From JBOHNM01 sp050730675 (GTDB lineage Bacteria; Planctomycetota; Phycisphaerae; Phycisphaerales; UBA1924), in assembly GCA_050730675.1 (NCBI GenBank), contig JBOHNM010000026.1:1-30946 (forward strand): DNA of 30,946 bases, read 5' to 3'. Below are positions 21,979 to 29,790 of this stretch, one piece after another. Below the pieces are notes generated by a model that was not told where the DNA came from, searched no databases, and worked only from the letters and a program-made list of their open reading frames with translations. Numbering within the stretch: the first letter of the stretch is position 1; each line of letters begins with the position of its first letter. The position numbers and the translations under genes were made by a program.

Positions 21979-22983
21979 TTACCGCTTCCGTCGCGATGCA
22001 AGCAGGCCGCCGAACGCGACTACCGCGCATGCGCCGGGAGTCGGCACGGCGTATCGGTACGCGATCCCGTTCGCCGTCACCAGCAGCTCGTTGGTCACGT
22101 TATTGAACGCCACCGAGTAGATCACCTGCTGCGTCCCAGCGGGGGAAAGCTGCAGCCGCTGGCCGGTGGCCAGGTCAACCACCGCCGCGTACCCCGTTTC
22201 GCTGGTTCCGCCGAACGAGTCGCCGCCGCCGACGAGCAGGTTGCCGGCGGCATCGAACGCCAGCGGCGAGGCGCTCAGCACGGGCCCGCCGACGATCGCC
22301 GCGCCGGTGAGGTAGCTTACCGCGCTCGGTGCGCTGTTGACCACCAGTAAATCGAACGAGCGGATATCGCCCGTCGCCAGCGAGCCGTTGGTGAAGCCGA
22401 CGCCCGTCCACACGCGCCCGCCGCGGATCGCTACGCCTCCCGACGCGCCGCCGATCCCCGTGATGATCTGCGTCGCCACGGGCTGTCCGGTGGCATCGGT
22501 GAACGAAATCCGCTGCAAATACGGCACGAAATCCGAGCCTGCGCCGCTGATGTAGAACTGGTTCCCGTCCCATGCGCCGTCGAAGTTGCCGCTCAGTGTG
22601 GAGAGCGTCGCCGTCGGCCCGCCGGTGCTCAACCCCGCGATAGGCACGAAGTGCACCCGCGCTCCAGACCCAAAGTTGTTGTCACCGATGGCGATCGTCT
22701 GCCCTGTCGGGCTCACCCGCATGAACGAAGCGCCGAAACTCGCGACCGTTCCCGCCGGCACGCTTCCCAGGGGCGTATACGTCGAACCGTTCAGCGATTC
22801 CTGGTGCACAATGGAGTTGCCGACAATGCCCCAGACACGGCCGTCGGGGCCGAGATCCCACGCCGCGGCCCCCTGCGGCAGCGCATACTGCCCCACCAGC
22901 GTGTACGCGGGGATATCCGCGAGCGCGACCGACGACACTCCAACCGCGGCGCTCAGCGCCAACAAAGCAACAGCAACTTTCAT
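21979..22983 (-). CDS. Secreted beta-propeller-like protein with PEP-CTERM-like tail, under cobalamin riboswitch
   Basis: The 334-residue protein starts at ATG 22983 with a good Shine-Dalgarno (AGGAAGG) and has a signal peptide (MKVAVALLALSAAVGVSSVALA, cut after ALA). The mature part is built of repeated beta-rich units such as AAWDLGPDGRVWGIVGN, FMRVSPTGQTIAIGDN, GNFDGAWDGNQFYISG and PLAFDAAGNLLVGGGD, which look like blades of a propeller. It ends VPTPGACAVVAFGGLL plus Arg-Arg-Lys-Arg, a PEP-CTERM-like sorting tail. It is the first gene behind a cobalamin riboswitch, so its level should fall when B12 is plentiful. A surface propeller in such a place recalls BtuG, the B12-binding propeller of Bacteroides, but I see no sequence proof of homology. 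Role inferred: corrinoid capture. Confidence 0.8.
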   Translation of the reverse strand: MKVAVALLALSAAVGVSSVALADIPAYTLVGQYALPQGAAAWDLGPDGRVWGIVGNSIVHQESLNGSTYTPLGSVPAGTVASFGASFMRVSPTGQTIAIGDNNFGSGARVHFVPIAGLSTGGPTATLSTLSGNFDGAWDGNQFYISGAGSDFVPYLQRISFTDATGQPVATQIITGIGGASGGVAIRGGRVWTGVGFTNGSLATGDIRSFDLLVVNSAPSAVSYLTGAAIVGGPVLSASPLAFDAAGNLLVGGGDSFGGTSETGYAAVVDLATGQRLQLSPAGTQQVIYSVAFNNVTNELLVTANGIAYRYAVPTPGACAVVAFGGLLASRRKR

Positions 22984-23003
22984 GGTTCGACCTTCCTGCT
23001 TGG

Positions 23004-23029
23004 CGTTCCGATTCGCGCGGAACGGTTCC
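23004..23029 (-). promoter_or_regulatory. Overlapping alternative hairpins before the propeller gene
   Basis: CGTTCCG (23004-23010) can pair with CGGAACG (23018-23024), while part of the latter can instead form GGAAC-G-GTTCC (23019-23029). The two folds exclude each other and lie just upstream of the Shine-Dalgarno (22991-22997 on the plus coordinates). A larger stem, CCGCTTG / CAAGCGG (23041-23047 and 23064-23070), lies between them and the riboswitch. This could be the expression platform, probably acting on translation, since no T-run is present. Confidence 0.4.
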
Positions 23030-23159
23030 CGGATTGCACTCCGCTTGCACGGAGTTGGCTGCCCAAGCGGTCGGTTCGGTGGAGTCAATGCCCGGCGCGG
23101 GGGGAACACCTGCGCCACGCACCGACGCCCCAACTCGCGAGGGCGAACAGGCACACAGC

Positions 23160-23305
23160 TCCTGGCAGGTCTTCCGGCTCCGGGTCACCGGGCTCGGCCT
23201 TCCCGTCCTGGTCGGACAGTGGCCTTGTTGAGCCCGGACTTGCAACCCGTTACGGCGGCGCGTCCGCGGTGGAATTTCACCACACTTCCCATTTCAGCCC
23301 GCCGT
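23160..23305 (-). promoter_or_regulatory. Cobalamin riboswitch
   Basis: On the minus strand the conserved elements of the B12 aptamer occur in order. First come GGGAA then GTGGTGAAATTCCACC (helix P3 region), followed by GCGGACGCGCCGCCGTAACGG, close to the E. coli btuB leader. Then come GGCCACTGT, GGGAAGGC and the B12 box AGCCGGAAGACCTGCC (23179-23164), a near-perfect match. The aptamer lies about 180 bases before the propeller gene and just after a sigma70-like promoter. In this class, bound adenosyl- or other cobalamin normally lowers expression of the downstream genes, usually B12 uptake or synthesis genes. The exact ends are approximate. On the plus strand no gene lies in the right place to be its target. 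Confidence 0.95.
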
Positions 23306-23343
23306 CGCGTTTTGCGCGACGGACAGACACCATGAGCAAGCGG

Positions 23344-23371
23344 AGCATAACGAGACCACGCGCCGTGTCAA
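23344..23371 (-). promoter_or_regulatory. Sigma70-like promoter of the riboswitch operon
   Basis: On the minus strand, TTGACA (23371-23366), a 16-base spacer and TATGCT (23349-23344) give a full-consensus -35 and a 4-of-6 -10. Transcription would begin near 23337, about 30 bases before the first conserved riboswitch element. An 8-bp hairpin (CCGTCGCG / CGCGACGG, 23302-23322) opens the leader. Confidence 0.65.
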
Positions 23372-23438
23372 GCGCGTTCACGTACGGCCTTGGATAAACT
23401 CGGTCTGTTCCCTGCCCTTGCGGTCCCGGGTCACCACC

Positions 23439-24812
23439 ATGAAGAACTTCCTGCTCGCCGCGGCCGCTCTCCTGCTCGTGGCGACCGGCATGGCCGGCTG
23501 CCAGGAGGATCTGATCGCCACGCCGTACGTGATGTACGGCGAACCCGGGCGGAAGATTTTCGACCAGATTCCGCCCGCAGCCCGCACGCCCGAGGTGCGT
23601 GTCTTCTACGTCACCGACCGCTCCGCGGAGCCCGACAGTTCGCGCGGGCAGGAATACGGCTATGGGCGCGGCAAACGCACGGCCTTCGGCACTGCCACCG
23701 TCTCGCTTGGCGACAATGTCACGTGGGATGAATTGGTCGCGGACAGTACACGTCCCGAGCGCAAGGCGTCCTACTCGCCGCGCATCACCAATATCCACGA
23801 GGCCGGCAGCTTCAGTCCCATCTCCGATTTCATGGAGGCGAAGGACGGGCGTCTGGCCCGCAAGCCTGGCGCGATCGCGGACTTCAACCTCGAGCAGGAC
23901 CGAATGTGCCAGGAACTGCTCCCGTGGCTCGAGAACACCGACCGCAAGGAAGTCGTGGTCTTCATCCACGGTTTCAACAACACGTTTGATGATGCCGTCC
24001 TGCGGCTGGCCCAGGCGTGGCACTTCACCGGGCGCAAGGGCGTGCCCATCGTTTACAGTTGGCCCGCGGGTTCTCCCGGTCTGCTCAACTACGCCCACGA
24101 CCGCGAGTCGGGCGAGTTCACGACCGTCCACCTCAAGATGCTCCTCACCACGCTCGCCCGTTGTCCGCAGATCGAGCGCATCCACATACTCTCTCATAGC
24201 CGCGGCACCGACGTGGCCATCACCGCGCTGCGCGAGCTGAACGCCGAGATCCGCGGCGCGACGGGGTACGGCGTGATCGCCAAGAACCTCGGCCTGGTTC
24301 CCGCGCCTGCTGCTGGCGCGCCCGAGCCACGCACGGCATTCGACGTGCTGAAGATCCAGACGCTCGTCCTCGCCGCTCCCGACATCGATTCAGAAGTGTT
24401 CACTCAGCGGTTTATCGGTGAGAACCTCCTTCAGTGTTGCAACAACCTCGTGGTATACTTCTCGGCCGAGGACTCGGCCCTCGGGCTGGCGAACTGGCTC
24501 TTCAACGGCCGGACCCGCTTGGGCGACATGCACATCACAGACTTCACGCCGCAGCAGCGGGATGCGCTGTCCCAACTGAGCAAGGTGCAGCTCATCAATT
24601 GCAAGCTCACGGGCTACTCGTCGCACAGCTATTTCACCCAGCACCCTTCCGCTGTTTCCGACTTGTTCCTCGTCATGGTCGCCGAACGGCCTCCTGGCGC
24701 GGCGTACGGCCGCCCGCTCGCCATCCCCTTCCCAGGGGCATGGGAGATGGACGACAGCTATCTGCGGCCGGAAAAAACGGCATCAACCGGTGAAACTTCT
24801 GGTCCGCCGTGA
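23439..24812 (+). CDS. Alpha/beta-hydrolase lipoprotein (DUF900-like)
   Basis: The 457-residue product starts at ATG 23439 with a lipoprotein signal (MKNFLLAAAALLLVATGMAG then Cys21). The N-terminal part has VRVFYVTDRSAEP, the usual opening of DUF900-type hydrolases, followed by the oxyanion-region motif VVVFIHGFNNTFDDA (about 172-186). The nucleophile elbow is SHSRG (Ser254), where most relatives have SMG. An aspartate in LAAPDIDSEVF and a histidine in YSSHSYF are candidates for the rest of the triad. It is probably an esterase- or lipase-like enzyme tethered to a membrane; the substrate is unknown. No clear Shine-Dalgarno is seen. It is divergent from the cobalamin riboswitch promoter and is followed after 39 bases by another lipoprotein hydrolase. 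Confidence 0.82.
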   Translation: MKNFLLAAAALLLVATGMAGCQEDLIATPYVMYGEPGRKIFDQIPPAARTPEVRVFYVTDRSAEPDSSRGQEYGYGRGKRTAFGTATVSLGDNVTWDELVADSTRPERKASYSPRITNIHEAGSFSPISDFMEAKDGRLARKPGAIADFNLEQDRMCQELLPWLENTDRKEVVVFIHGFNNTFDDAVLRLAQAWHFTGRKGVPIVYSWPAGSPGLLNYAHDRESGEFTTVHLKMLLTTLARCPQIERIHILSHSRGTDVAITALRELNAEIRGATGYGVIAKNLGLVPAPAAGAPEPRTAFDVLKIQTLVLAAPDIDSEVFTQRFIGENLLQCCNNLVVYFSAEDSALGLANWLFNGRTRLGDMHITDFTPQQRDALSQLSKVQLINCKLTGYSSHSYFTQHPSAVSDLFLVMVAERPPGAAYGRPLAIPFPGAWEMDDSYLRPEKTASTGETSGPP

Positions 24813-24851
24813 TCGGGACGGCTCTCGCCACGACCTGTTACGATCCGATCC

Positions 24852-26339
24852 ATGCAATTCAAACTTCGCATGGGCGAGATGTTGACGGTGACGCACGTCC
24901 TGTTCGCCGCGTCCGTGCTCGGCTGCGCTGTCTTTGGCGTTGGTTGTACGTCATCCGGCTCTTCTTACGCCACCGACGTCGCTATCGAGCAGGGCGAAGC
25001 TATTCGCCGCGCCGACGGCTGGATCATGGTGAAGCTCTCGGGAACACCCCGCGAGATCGGCCTGGCGCACGGGAAGTTGCTCGCACCCGAGATCGACGAG
25101 ATGCTCAGGCTGACGAAGCTCCAGTCGGAGCACACCGACGACCCCGATGATCCTGCGATGGGCTGGGCGTGGTGCCGCGAGGCTGCAAGGACCATCATCG
25201 AACCCAACATCCCCGCCGACATCCGCGAGGAATTGCAGGGGATCACCGACAGCGTGCGCTCGCGCGGCTACAACTGGGATTTCATTGACATGCTGGCGTA
25301 CAACGCCGTGCTCGATATCGAGTATTACGCCCCGATTTGGCGGAAGACGCACGGCCAGCAGAGGCCGCCGAAGGACCCCAAGCCCAAGATGCCGGCCAAA
25401 TCACCGACACCCGAGCGCTGCTCGGCGTTTATCGCGACCGGATCGCAGACCAAGGACGGTCGGATCGTCGCGGCCCACAACACCTGGTCCGGCTACGTTG
25501 ACGGTCAACGGACCAACGTGATCATGGACATCACGCCCATCCGTGGGCACCACTTTGTGATGGACACCCTTCCCGGGATGGTCCACTCGACCACCGACTG
25601 GTTCATCAACGACGCGGGGATCATCATCACCGAGACGACCATCAGTTGGTTCGAGGGCTTCGATCCCAAGGGCATCCCGGAGTTCGCCCGCGCCCGCCAC
25701 GCCGCGCAGTTTTCCGAGTCCATCGACGATGTCTATCGCATTTTTCTCAAGGGGAACAACGGAGCCTACGCCAACACATGGCTCATCGGTGACATCAAAA
25801 CCAACGAGATCGCCAAGCTGGAACTCGGTTTGAAGAACACGATCCTGCACCGCTCGACGCAAGGCGCCTACTACGGCTCCAATTTCCCCGAAGACTCCAA
25901 GTTCACCGACGAGGAGTGCGTGGATTTTCAGCGCGACCCCGACAACGGGACCGAAGTCCGCCGCGCGCGGTGGAATGCCGTGCTCGCCGAGTACAAGGGG
26001 CGTGTCGATGCCGATATCGCCAAGCAGTTCATGGCCGATATCGTCGATGCCCGCGACGGAAAGGTTGGCGCCACTGGATGCACGCTCTGCGGCCGCGGTG
26101 ACACGACCCCCGATAAGGATGGAAACTACCGCGCCGGCGGAGCGATCAACGCCAAGGTCACTACCTCCGCGCTCGCAGAGAAGCTGGCTTTCTGGGCGCG
26201 CATCGGATTCCCGGATGGCTCGACATTCAACGCCGCGGCGTTCCTCGACGGCGTCGGCAAGCGTCAGGAGTGGCAGCGCCCGTTCCTGCGGGATATTCCA
26301 CCCCAGCCGTGGATGTTGTACGACCCCGCTCGTCGCTGA
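24852..26339 (+). CDS. Ntn-hydrolase-like lipoprotein (C45/phospholipase B-like)
   Basis: The 495-residue protein has a hydrophobic N-terminus ending in a lipobox-like FGVG-Cys32. The early part (GTPREIGLAHGKLL) and the central PERCSAFIATGS plus GRIVAAHNTW are typical of the C45/phospholipase B-like N-terminal-nucleophile fold. There Cys190 would become the catalytic residue after self-cleavage. Other family-like stretches are GMVHSTTDWFINDAGIIITETTI and NGAYANTWLIGD. A substrate (acyl amide or phospholipid) cannot be assigned. A possible later start is Met7 or Met10; none has a clear Shine-Dalgarno. It is 39 bases after the alpha/beta-hydrolase gene in the same direction, and both are lipoproteins, so they are likely an operon. 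It converges on the AIM24-like gene, 15 bases away. Confidence 0.78.
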   Translation: MQFKLRMGEMLTVTHVLFAASVLGCAVFGVGCTSSGSSYATDVAIEQGEAIRRADGWIMVKLSGTPREIGLAHGKLLAPEIDEMLRLTKLQSEHTDDPDDPAMGWAWCREAARTIIEPNIPADIREELQGITDSVRSRGYNWDFIDMLAYNAVLDIEYYAPIWRKTHGQQRPPKDPKPKMPAKSPTPERCSAFIATGSQTKDGRIVAAHNTWSGYVDGQRTNVIMDITPIRGHHFVMDTLPGMVHSTTDWFINDAGIIITETTISWFEGFDPKGIPEFARARHAAQFSESIDDVYRIFLKGNNGAYANTWLIGDIKTNEIAKLELGLKNTILHRSTQGAYYGSNFPEDSKFTDEECVDFQRDPDNGTEVRRARWNAVLAEYKGRVDADIAKQFMADIVDARDGKVGATGCTLCGRGDTTPDKDGNYRAGGAINAKVTTSALAEKLAFWARIGFPDGSTFNAAAFLDGVGKRQEWQRPFLRDIPPQPWMLYDPARR

Positions 26340-26354
26340 TGCCCCGGAGCGAGT

Positions 26355-27014
26355 TTACTCGGCGCCGCCGATGGTCACGGTTCCCTCGCCGTCGAACTTC
26401 ATCTGCAGCGCATCCTCGATGCGTCGCTGACCATGCCGACGGACACGGATGCCCGGGGAAAGCTCGGGCTGCAACTCGCCGCTCCAGTTCACGGTCCTCG
26501 CGGCGTCGCAGTAGAGGGGTACGCCGCGGAAGACGGGCAATCCAAGCGGCTGGCGCAAAGCGCGCAGCGCGAGCAGGGGGCTCTCCTGACCCTCATGATC
26601 TGATGGCTCTGTATTCGTGTTGGTTTCCACAAGATCGAACCGCCGCGCATCGGACTGGGCGATGATCACCGCCTCGACGCCGGCATGCACGATCGTCACG
26701 CGCTCGCCGATGCCGCTCAGATAGATTCGCCCGCGGCCGCGCACGCGCGTCATCATCGAGCGGTAGTCCTCGCGGGCCGCGTCCCAGAACCCCGGGACGG
26801 CCGCGACGACTTCACCCTCGCGCAGGAATGACAAGTTCCCGCGGTACGCCGCGATGGCGCTGACGCGCACCCAGACAGTGCCCTCGATCACGGCCTCGAG
26901 CACTTCGTCGGCGCCGAGGTAAAAGACGCTTGTGGTGGCGTGCGGCTGCGCCAATAGCCGGTCAAGCGCAGGGATATCAAGGCTTTCGCCGTTGCTACTG
27001 ATCGTGCGTTCCAT
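26355..27014 (-). CDS. AIM24-like protein
   Basis: The 219-residue product has the beta-rich pattern of the AIM24 family (a fold related to the TRAP RNA-binding protein): AVIEGTVWVRVSAIAAYRGNLSF, then a glycine-rich RGRGRIYLSGIGERVTI and VIIAQSDARRFD. These are the usual blocks, in order, between residues 40 and 130. AIM24 proteins are widespread but without a settled function. The C-terminal 90 residues contain GLPVFRGVPLYCDAA and an Arg-rich segment and are less typical. It has no signal or membrane segment. ATG 27014 has a good Shine-Dalgarno (AAAGGAA). The 224 bases upstream to the next gene contain no gene I can support. Confidence 0.6.
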   Translation of the reverse strand: MERTISSNGESLDIPALDRLLAQPHATTSVFYLGADEVLEAVIEGTVWVRVSAIAAYRGNLSFLREGEVVAAVPGFWDAAREDYRSMMTRVRGRGRIYLSGIGERVTIVHAGVEAVIIAQSDARRFDLVETNTNTEPSDHEGQESPLLALRALRQPLGLPVFRGVPLYCDAARTVNWSGELQPELSPGIRVRRHGQRRIEDALQMKFDGEGTVTIGGAE

Positions 27015-27238
27015 TGCGTTCCTTTCCGCGGGCTCACGCCGCGGGTTCCTCTGACCGCACGTTAGAGTTGCGAGAAATCGAAGTCACGCGAGTGCGGTGC
27101 CGTGGTCACACAACTCGGGGTGATTTCTGATTTGCTATCGGCGCGATGTGGCCAGCGCGTGGACAAGTCAGTGCATGATCCGCGCACAACTGCAACGGAG
27201 TAGATGAGCCGAATTTCATTCGCGGATTACAGTCGAAT

Positions 27239-28228
27239 TCAGCGTTTGTCGCGGTACACCGCATGGCAGCTCTTGCAATCAACAGCGACCGGCGACCACA
27301 GCTTCTCCAGCTTCACTTTGTCGGCGTTCTGCACCAGCGCATCTTCGAGCGCCGTTGCGTGGTGCACTGCTTCAGCGAGGCGATGCGCGAAATCCGCGCC
27401 CAGCGCTTTCGCTTTCGCGTCCTCGCCGCTGTTGCGGTAATGATCAGCGAGTTGTCCCGCTTCTGAAACCGGCACCAGGTCGGGATGATCCGCCGGAGTT
27501 TTCCATCCCGCGGCTTTGATCTCGCCAAGCCGCTCGTAGCAAGCGTCGATATCGACCATCGCCGCGGTCATGCCCTTGGGCTTGCGGACTGACGGGAAAT
27601 CATGCGGAGCACGCGCAAGCGTTGCATCATCGAACGCCACTGCTTCCGCGGCGCACGCGTAGAGCCCGGTGTAGTTTGCGCCCGTGCCCGCCTTTTTCAT
27701 GAACGCCACGCCCTGCTCCGGCGTGACGAGGCCCAGGGCTACCCCAACGACCACCGCCGCCGCGGGGCTTCGGTGCTTCCCGTGGTGGCAGTGGATGTAG
27801 ATCGGCCCGGGCAGATCGCGAACAGCCCGCGCGATCTCGACGGCCTGCGCCTCGGTGACTTCGGCGTAGGTGATGGGGATGTGTACGTAGCGCATGCCGC
27901 GTTTGGCCGCCGCATCGACATTTGGCGTCGCGCCATCGACCGTGATGATGGTCTTGATGCCCATCGCCTTCAGTTCGTCGAAGGCGGCGTCGTTCTCCGG
28001 CACCGCGCCGCTGATGAGCTTGGAGGTGAGTGGGTGGACGTTGTGCAGGGCGTGGGGCGTCGTAACTGGCGCGGCGGCAATTGCCGGGTTGTTCAGGTCG
28101 CACTGCGCCGTCGATCCGGGCTTGGCGTCATTCGCCCCCGCGGCCTTCGTCGGCTCGTCGGATTGACAGGCGGGCAATACCACGCAGCCTACGGCCGCGA
28201 TGAGCGATGCAATGACTCGTGAATGCAT
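27239..28228 (-). CDS. Lipoprotein fusing a dual-specificity phosphatase domain to a cytochrome c'-like domain
   Basis: The 329-residue product starts at ATG 28228 (GAGG 6 bases before it) with a lipoprotein signal ending VLPA-Cys21. Residues 65-180 are a cysteine phosphatase domain of the dual-specificity type: SGAVPENDAAFDELKAMGIK, and the phosphate loop HCHHGKHRS (146-154) with nucleophile Cys147 and Arg153. The usual general-acid Asp is not obvious; the loop reads PITYAEVTEAQ. The last 110 residues are helical and end CKSCHAVYRDKR, where CxxCH (318-322) followed by xxYR is the C-terminal haem-binding pattern of class II cytochromes c (c'). It should be an exported, membrane-tethered haem phosphatase. 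The joint function, perhaps redox or gas sensing linked to dephosphorylation, is inference. Confidence 0.85.
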   Translation of the reverse strand: MHSRVIASLIAAVGCVVLPACQSDEPTKAAGANDAKPGSTAQCDLNNPAIAAAPVTTPHALHNVHPLTSKLISGAVPENDAAFDELKAMGIKTIITVDGATPNVDAAAKRGMRYVHIPITYAEVTEAQAVEIARAVRDLPGPIYIHCHHGKHRSPAAAVVVGVALGLVTPEQGVAFMKKAGTGANYTGLYACAAEAVAFDDATLARAPHDFPSVRKPKGMTAAMVDIDACYERLGEIKAAGWKTPADHPDLVPVSEAGQLADHYRNSGEDAKAKALGADFAHRLAEAVHHATALEDALVQNADKVKLEKLWSPVAVDCKSCHAVYRDKR

Positions 28229-28323
28229 GGGGGTCCTCGCAATGCACCAAGCCTATCCGAATTGCGATGCAACATCACGGTGTTGATTGGGTGTTGTGAC
28301 CGAACGGTTGCAGTGACCCGGGA

Positions 28324-28992
28324 TTACCCGGGGGATCTGCCCCATCCCAGAGCGATGATCCTTCGAGCCATCTCGAGCGCGGCCAACCCACGGTGCGAAA
28401 GCCGGTTCTTTTCCGTTGCGGATAACTCGGCGCTGGTGCGATCGAAGGCCGGCGCGACCAGGAAGAGCGGGTCGTAGCCGAAGCCGTGCACGCCCGCGGG
28501 CACCCGTGGCGGCACGCCGATCCGACCCTCGAACGTGCCGCGGCTGCGCGCGATGACCTCGCCGTTGGCTCCGGCCAGGGACATGCAGCAGACGAATCGC
28601 GCGGAGCGCTGCACATCGGGGACACCCGCCAATTCCTTGAGAACGCGGGCGTTGTTGGCCTCGTCGCGCTGCGGGCGTGTCAGACCGGTTTCGCGGCCGC
28701 CGGTGCTGTAGTGCGAAGAGATCACGCCGGGGCGTCCGTCGAGGGCGTCGATCTCGAGCCCCGAATCGTCGGCGAGGCAGAAGCGGCCGGTCTGCTTCGC
28801 GTACTGCACGGCCTTGACGGCGGCGTTCTCGGCGAAGGTCGTACCCGTTTCTTCAGGTTCGGTAACCGCAACGCCCGTTTCACTGAGCGAGATGAGCGGG
28901 ATCGAATACCCCGCGGCGGCGAAGATCGCCCGAAGCTCATCAAGCTTGTGCGGGTTGCCCGTGGCCAGCACGATGGGGTGGACAGAGGTCAT
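28324..28992 (-). CDS. rdgB: Non-canonical purine NTP pyrophosphatase (RdgB/HAM1)
   Basis: This enzyme hydrolyses ITP, XTP and dITP to the monophosphates, keeping damaged purines out of nucleic acids. The 222-residue protein shows the family motifs in order: LATGNPHKLDEL near the start, TFAENAAVKA, ADDSGLEIDAL with the metal-binding pair of aspartates, GFGYDPLF, and the C-terminal SHRGLAALEM, where Ser-His-Arg binds the base. ATG 28992 begins MTSVHPIVLATGN; no strong Shine-Dalgarno is present. It lies between the phosphatase-cytochrome gene and the DinB-like gene on the same strand, with gaps of 95 and 45 bases. Confidence 0.95.
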   Translation of the reverse strand: MTSVHPIVLATGNPHKLDELRAIFAAAGYSIPLISLSETGVAVTEPEETGTTFAENAAVKAVQYAKQTGRFCLADDSGLEIDALDGRPGVISSHYSTGGRETGLTRPQRDEANNARVLKELAGVPDVQRSARFVCCMSLAGANGEVIARSRGTFEGRIGVPPRVPAGVHGFGYDPLFLVAPAFDRTSAELSATEKNRLSHRGLAALEMARRIIALGWGRSPG

Positions 28993-29037
28993 CGCGTGAG
29001 CAGTGGGGGAGGCGAGGTGGTTGCCGTCAGCGCGACA

Positions 29038-29667
29038 CTACATCTTGCTGGGCAGCCCCAGCGATCGACGCAGCGAGCTGACCTGCCCCTGGTGCCACCC
29101 TTCGTGCCAGCATCCCTTGAGCACCGCGTCCAACCGGCTCTTGGCAAATCCGCCCGAGTCGGTGACGGTGGGTTTGTGGGCGTCTTCGGGCTTGAGGTTC
29201 CCGATCGCCTCCATGAGCCGTGCGAACGCGGCGTGGTGGTGACGGAGCACATCACTGTGCGATGGGTAGGCGGTGGCGTCGCCGACCGGCTTGCTCTGAT
29301 AGCCGAAGAGCCGGATGAAGTCTTCGGGAACTGCGGCGGCCTTGCCGTCGATCAGCGATGCCAGCCACGAGTAAGTCGTGGTGAGGTGTCCAAGGGTCCA
29401 CAGCACGTGGTTGTCCGACGGGCCGGCCTGGTACAGCAGGTGTTCGTTGGGAAAATCGGCCGTAAGGTGCCCGGTGAACTCGTGGGTCCACGCGAGCAGC
29501 TCCATGGCGCGCACTTTCTCCGCCAGCAGGGTCTCTGCGGCGGTGTCGCCGCTGCGCTTGGCAGACCGTGCCGCGGGCTTGGCGCTCGTGCGCTTGGCGG
29601 GCTTGCGCCCGGCCGGTGAACGCTTGGGCTTGCTCGCAGTGGCCTTTTTTTTGGACTTTTTCGCCAT
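29038..29667 (-). CDS. DinB-superfamily protein with histone-like basic tail
   Basis: The 209-residue protein has two parts. Residues 1-40 are almost only Lys, Arg, Ala, Pro and Ser (MAKKSKKKATASKPKRS and following), like the tails of bacterial histone H1-type proteins. The rest is a four-helix DinB-like domain, with LGHLTTTYSWLASLI and the metal-type motif HEGWHQGQVSSLRR, whose histidines usually hold a divalent metal with the earlier His. DinB-like enzymes include thiol transferases; many have no known reaction. ATG 29667 is chosen because the frame upstream runs antisense through the isocitrate dehydrogenase gene and has no such signal. The tail may bind nucleic acid. It is divergent from icd. 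Confidence 0.8.
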   Translation of the reverse strand: MAKKSKKKATASKPKRSPAGRKPAKRTSAKPAARSAKRSGDTAAETLLAEKVRAMELLAWTHEFTGHLTADFPNEHLLYQAGPSDNHVLWTLGHLTTTYSWLASLIDGKAAAVPEDFIRLFGYQSKPVGDATAYPSHSDVLRHHHAAFARLMEAIGNLKPEDAHKPTVTDSGGFAKSRLDAVLKGCWHEGWHQGQVSSLRRSLGLPSKM

Positions 29668-29790
29668 AGTTCGGGTGTCTCCGCCCCCAGCATAGCACGA
29701 CGGCGCGGCGTATCGTTGCCCTCGCTTTACAGCTACCCACCCCCAAGCGAAGGACCGCAGCCTTTGCGCTCTGTTTGGTAAGGAGTTCTG

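Noticed and set aside
23160..23305. Riboswitch acting on the plus-strand hydrolase gene at 23439
   Set aside because: All conserved aptamer boxes read in order only on the minus strand, and the promoter with TTGACA points the same way.
28317..28332. CCCGGG-ATTA-CCCGGG hairpin at the end of rdgB
   Set aside because: The stem is only 6 bp, contains the stop codon in its loop, and no T-run follows on the minus strand.
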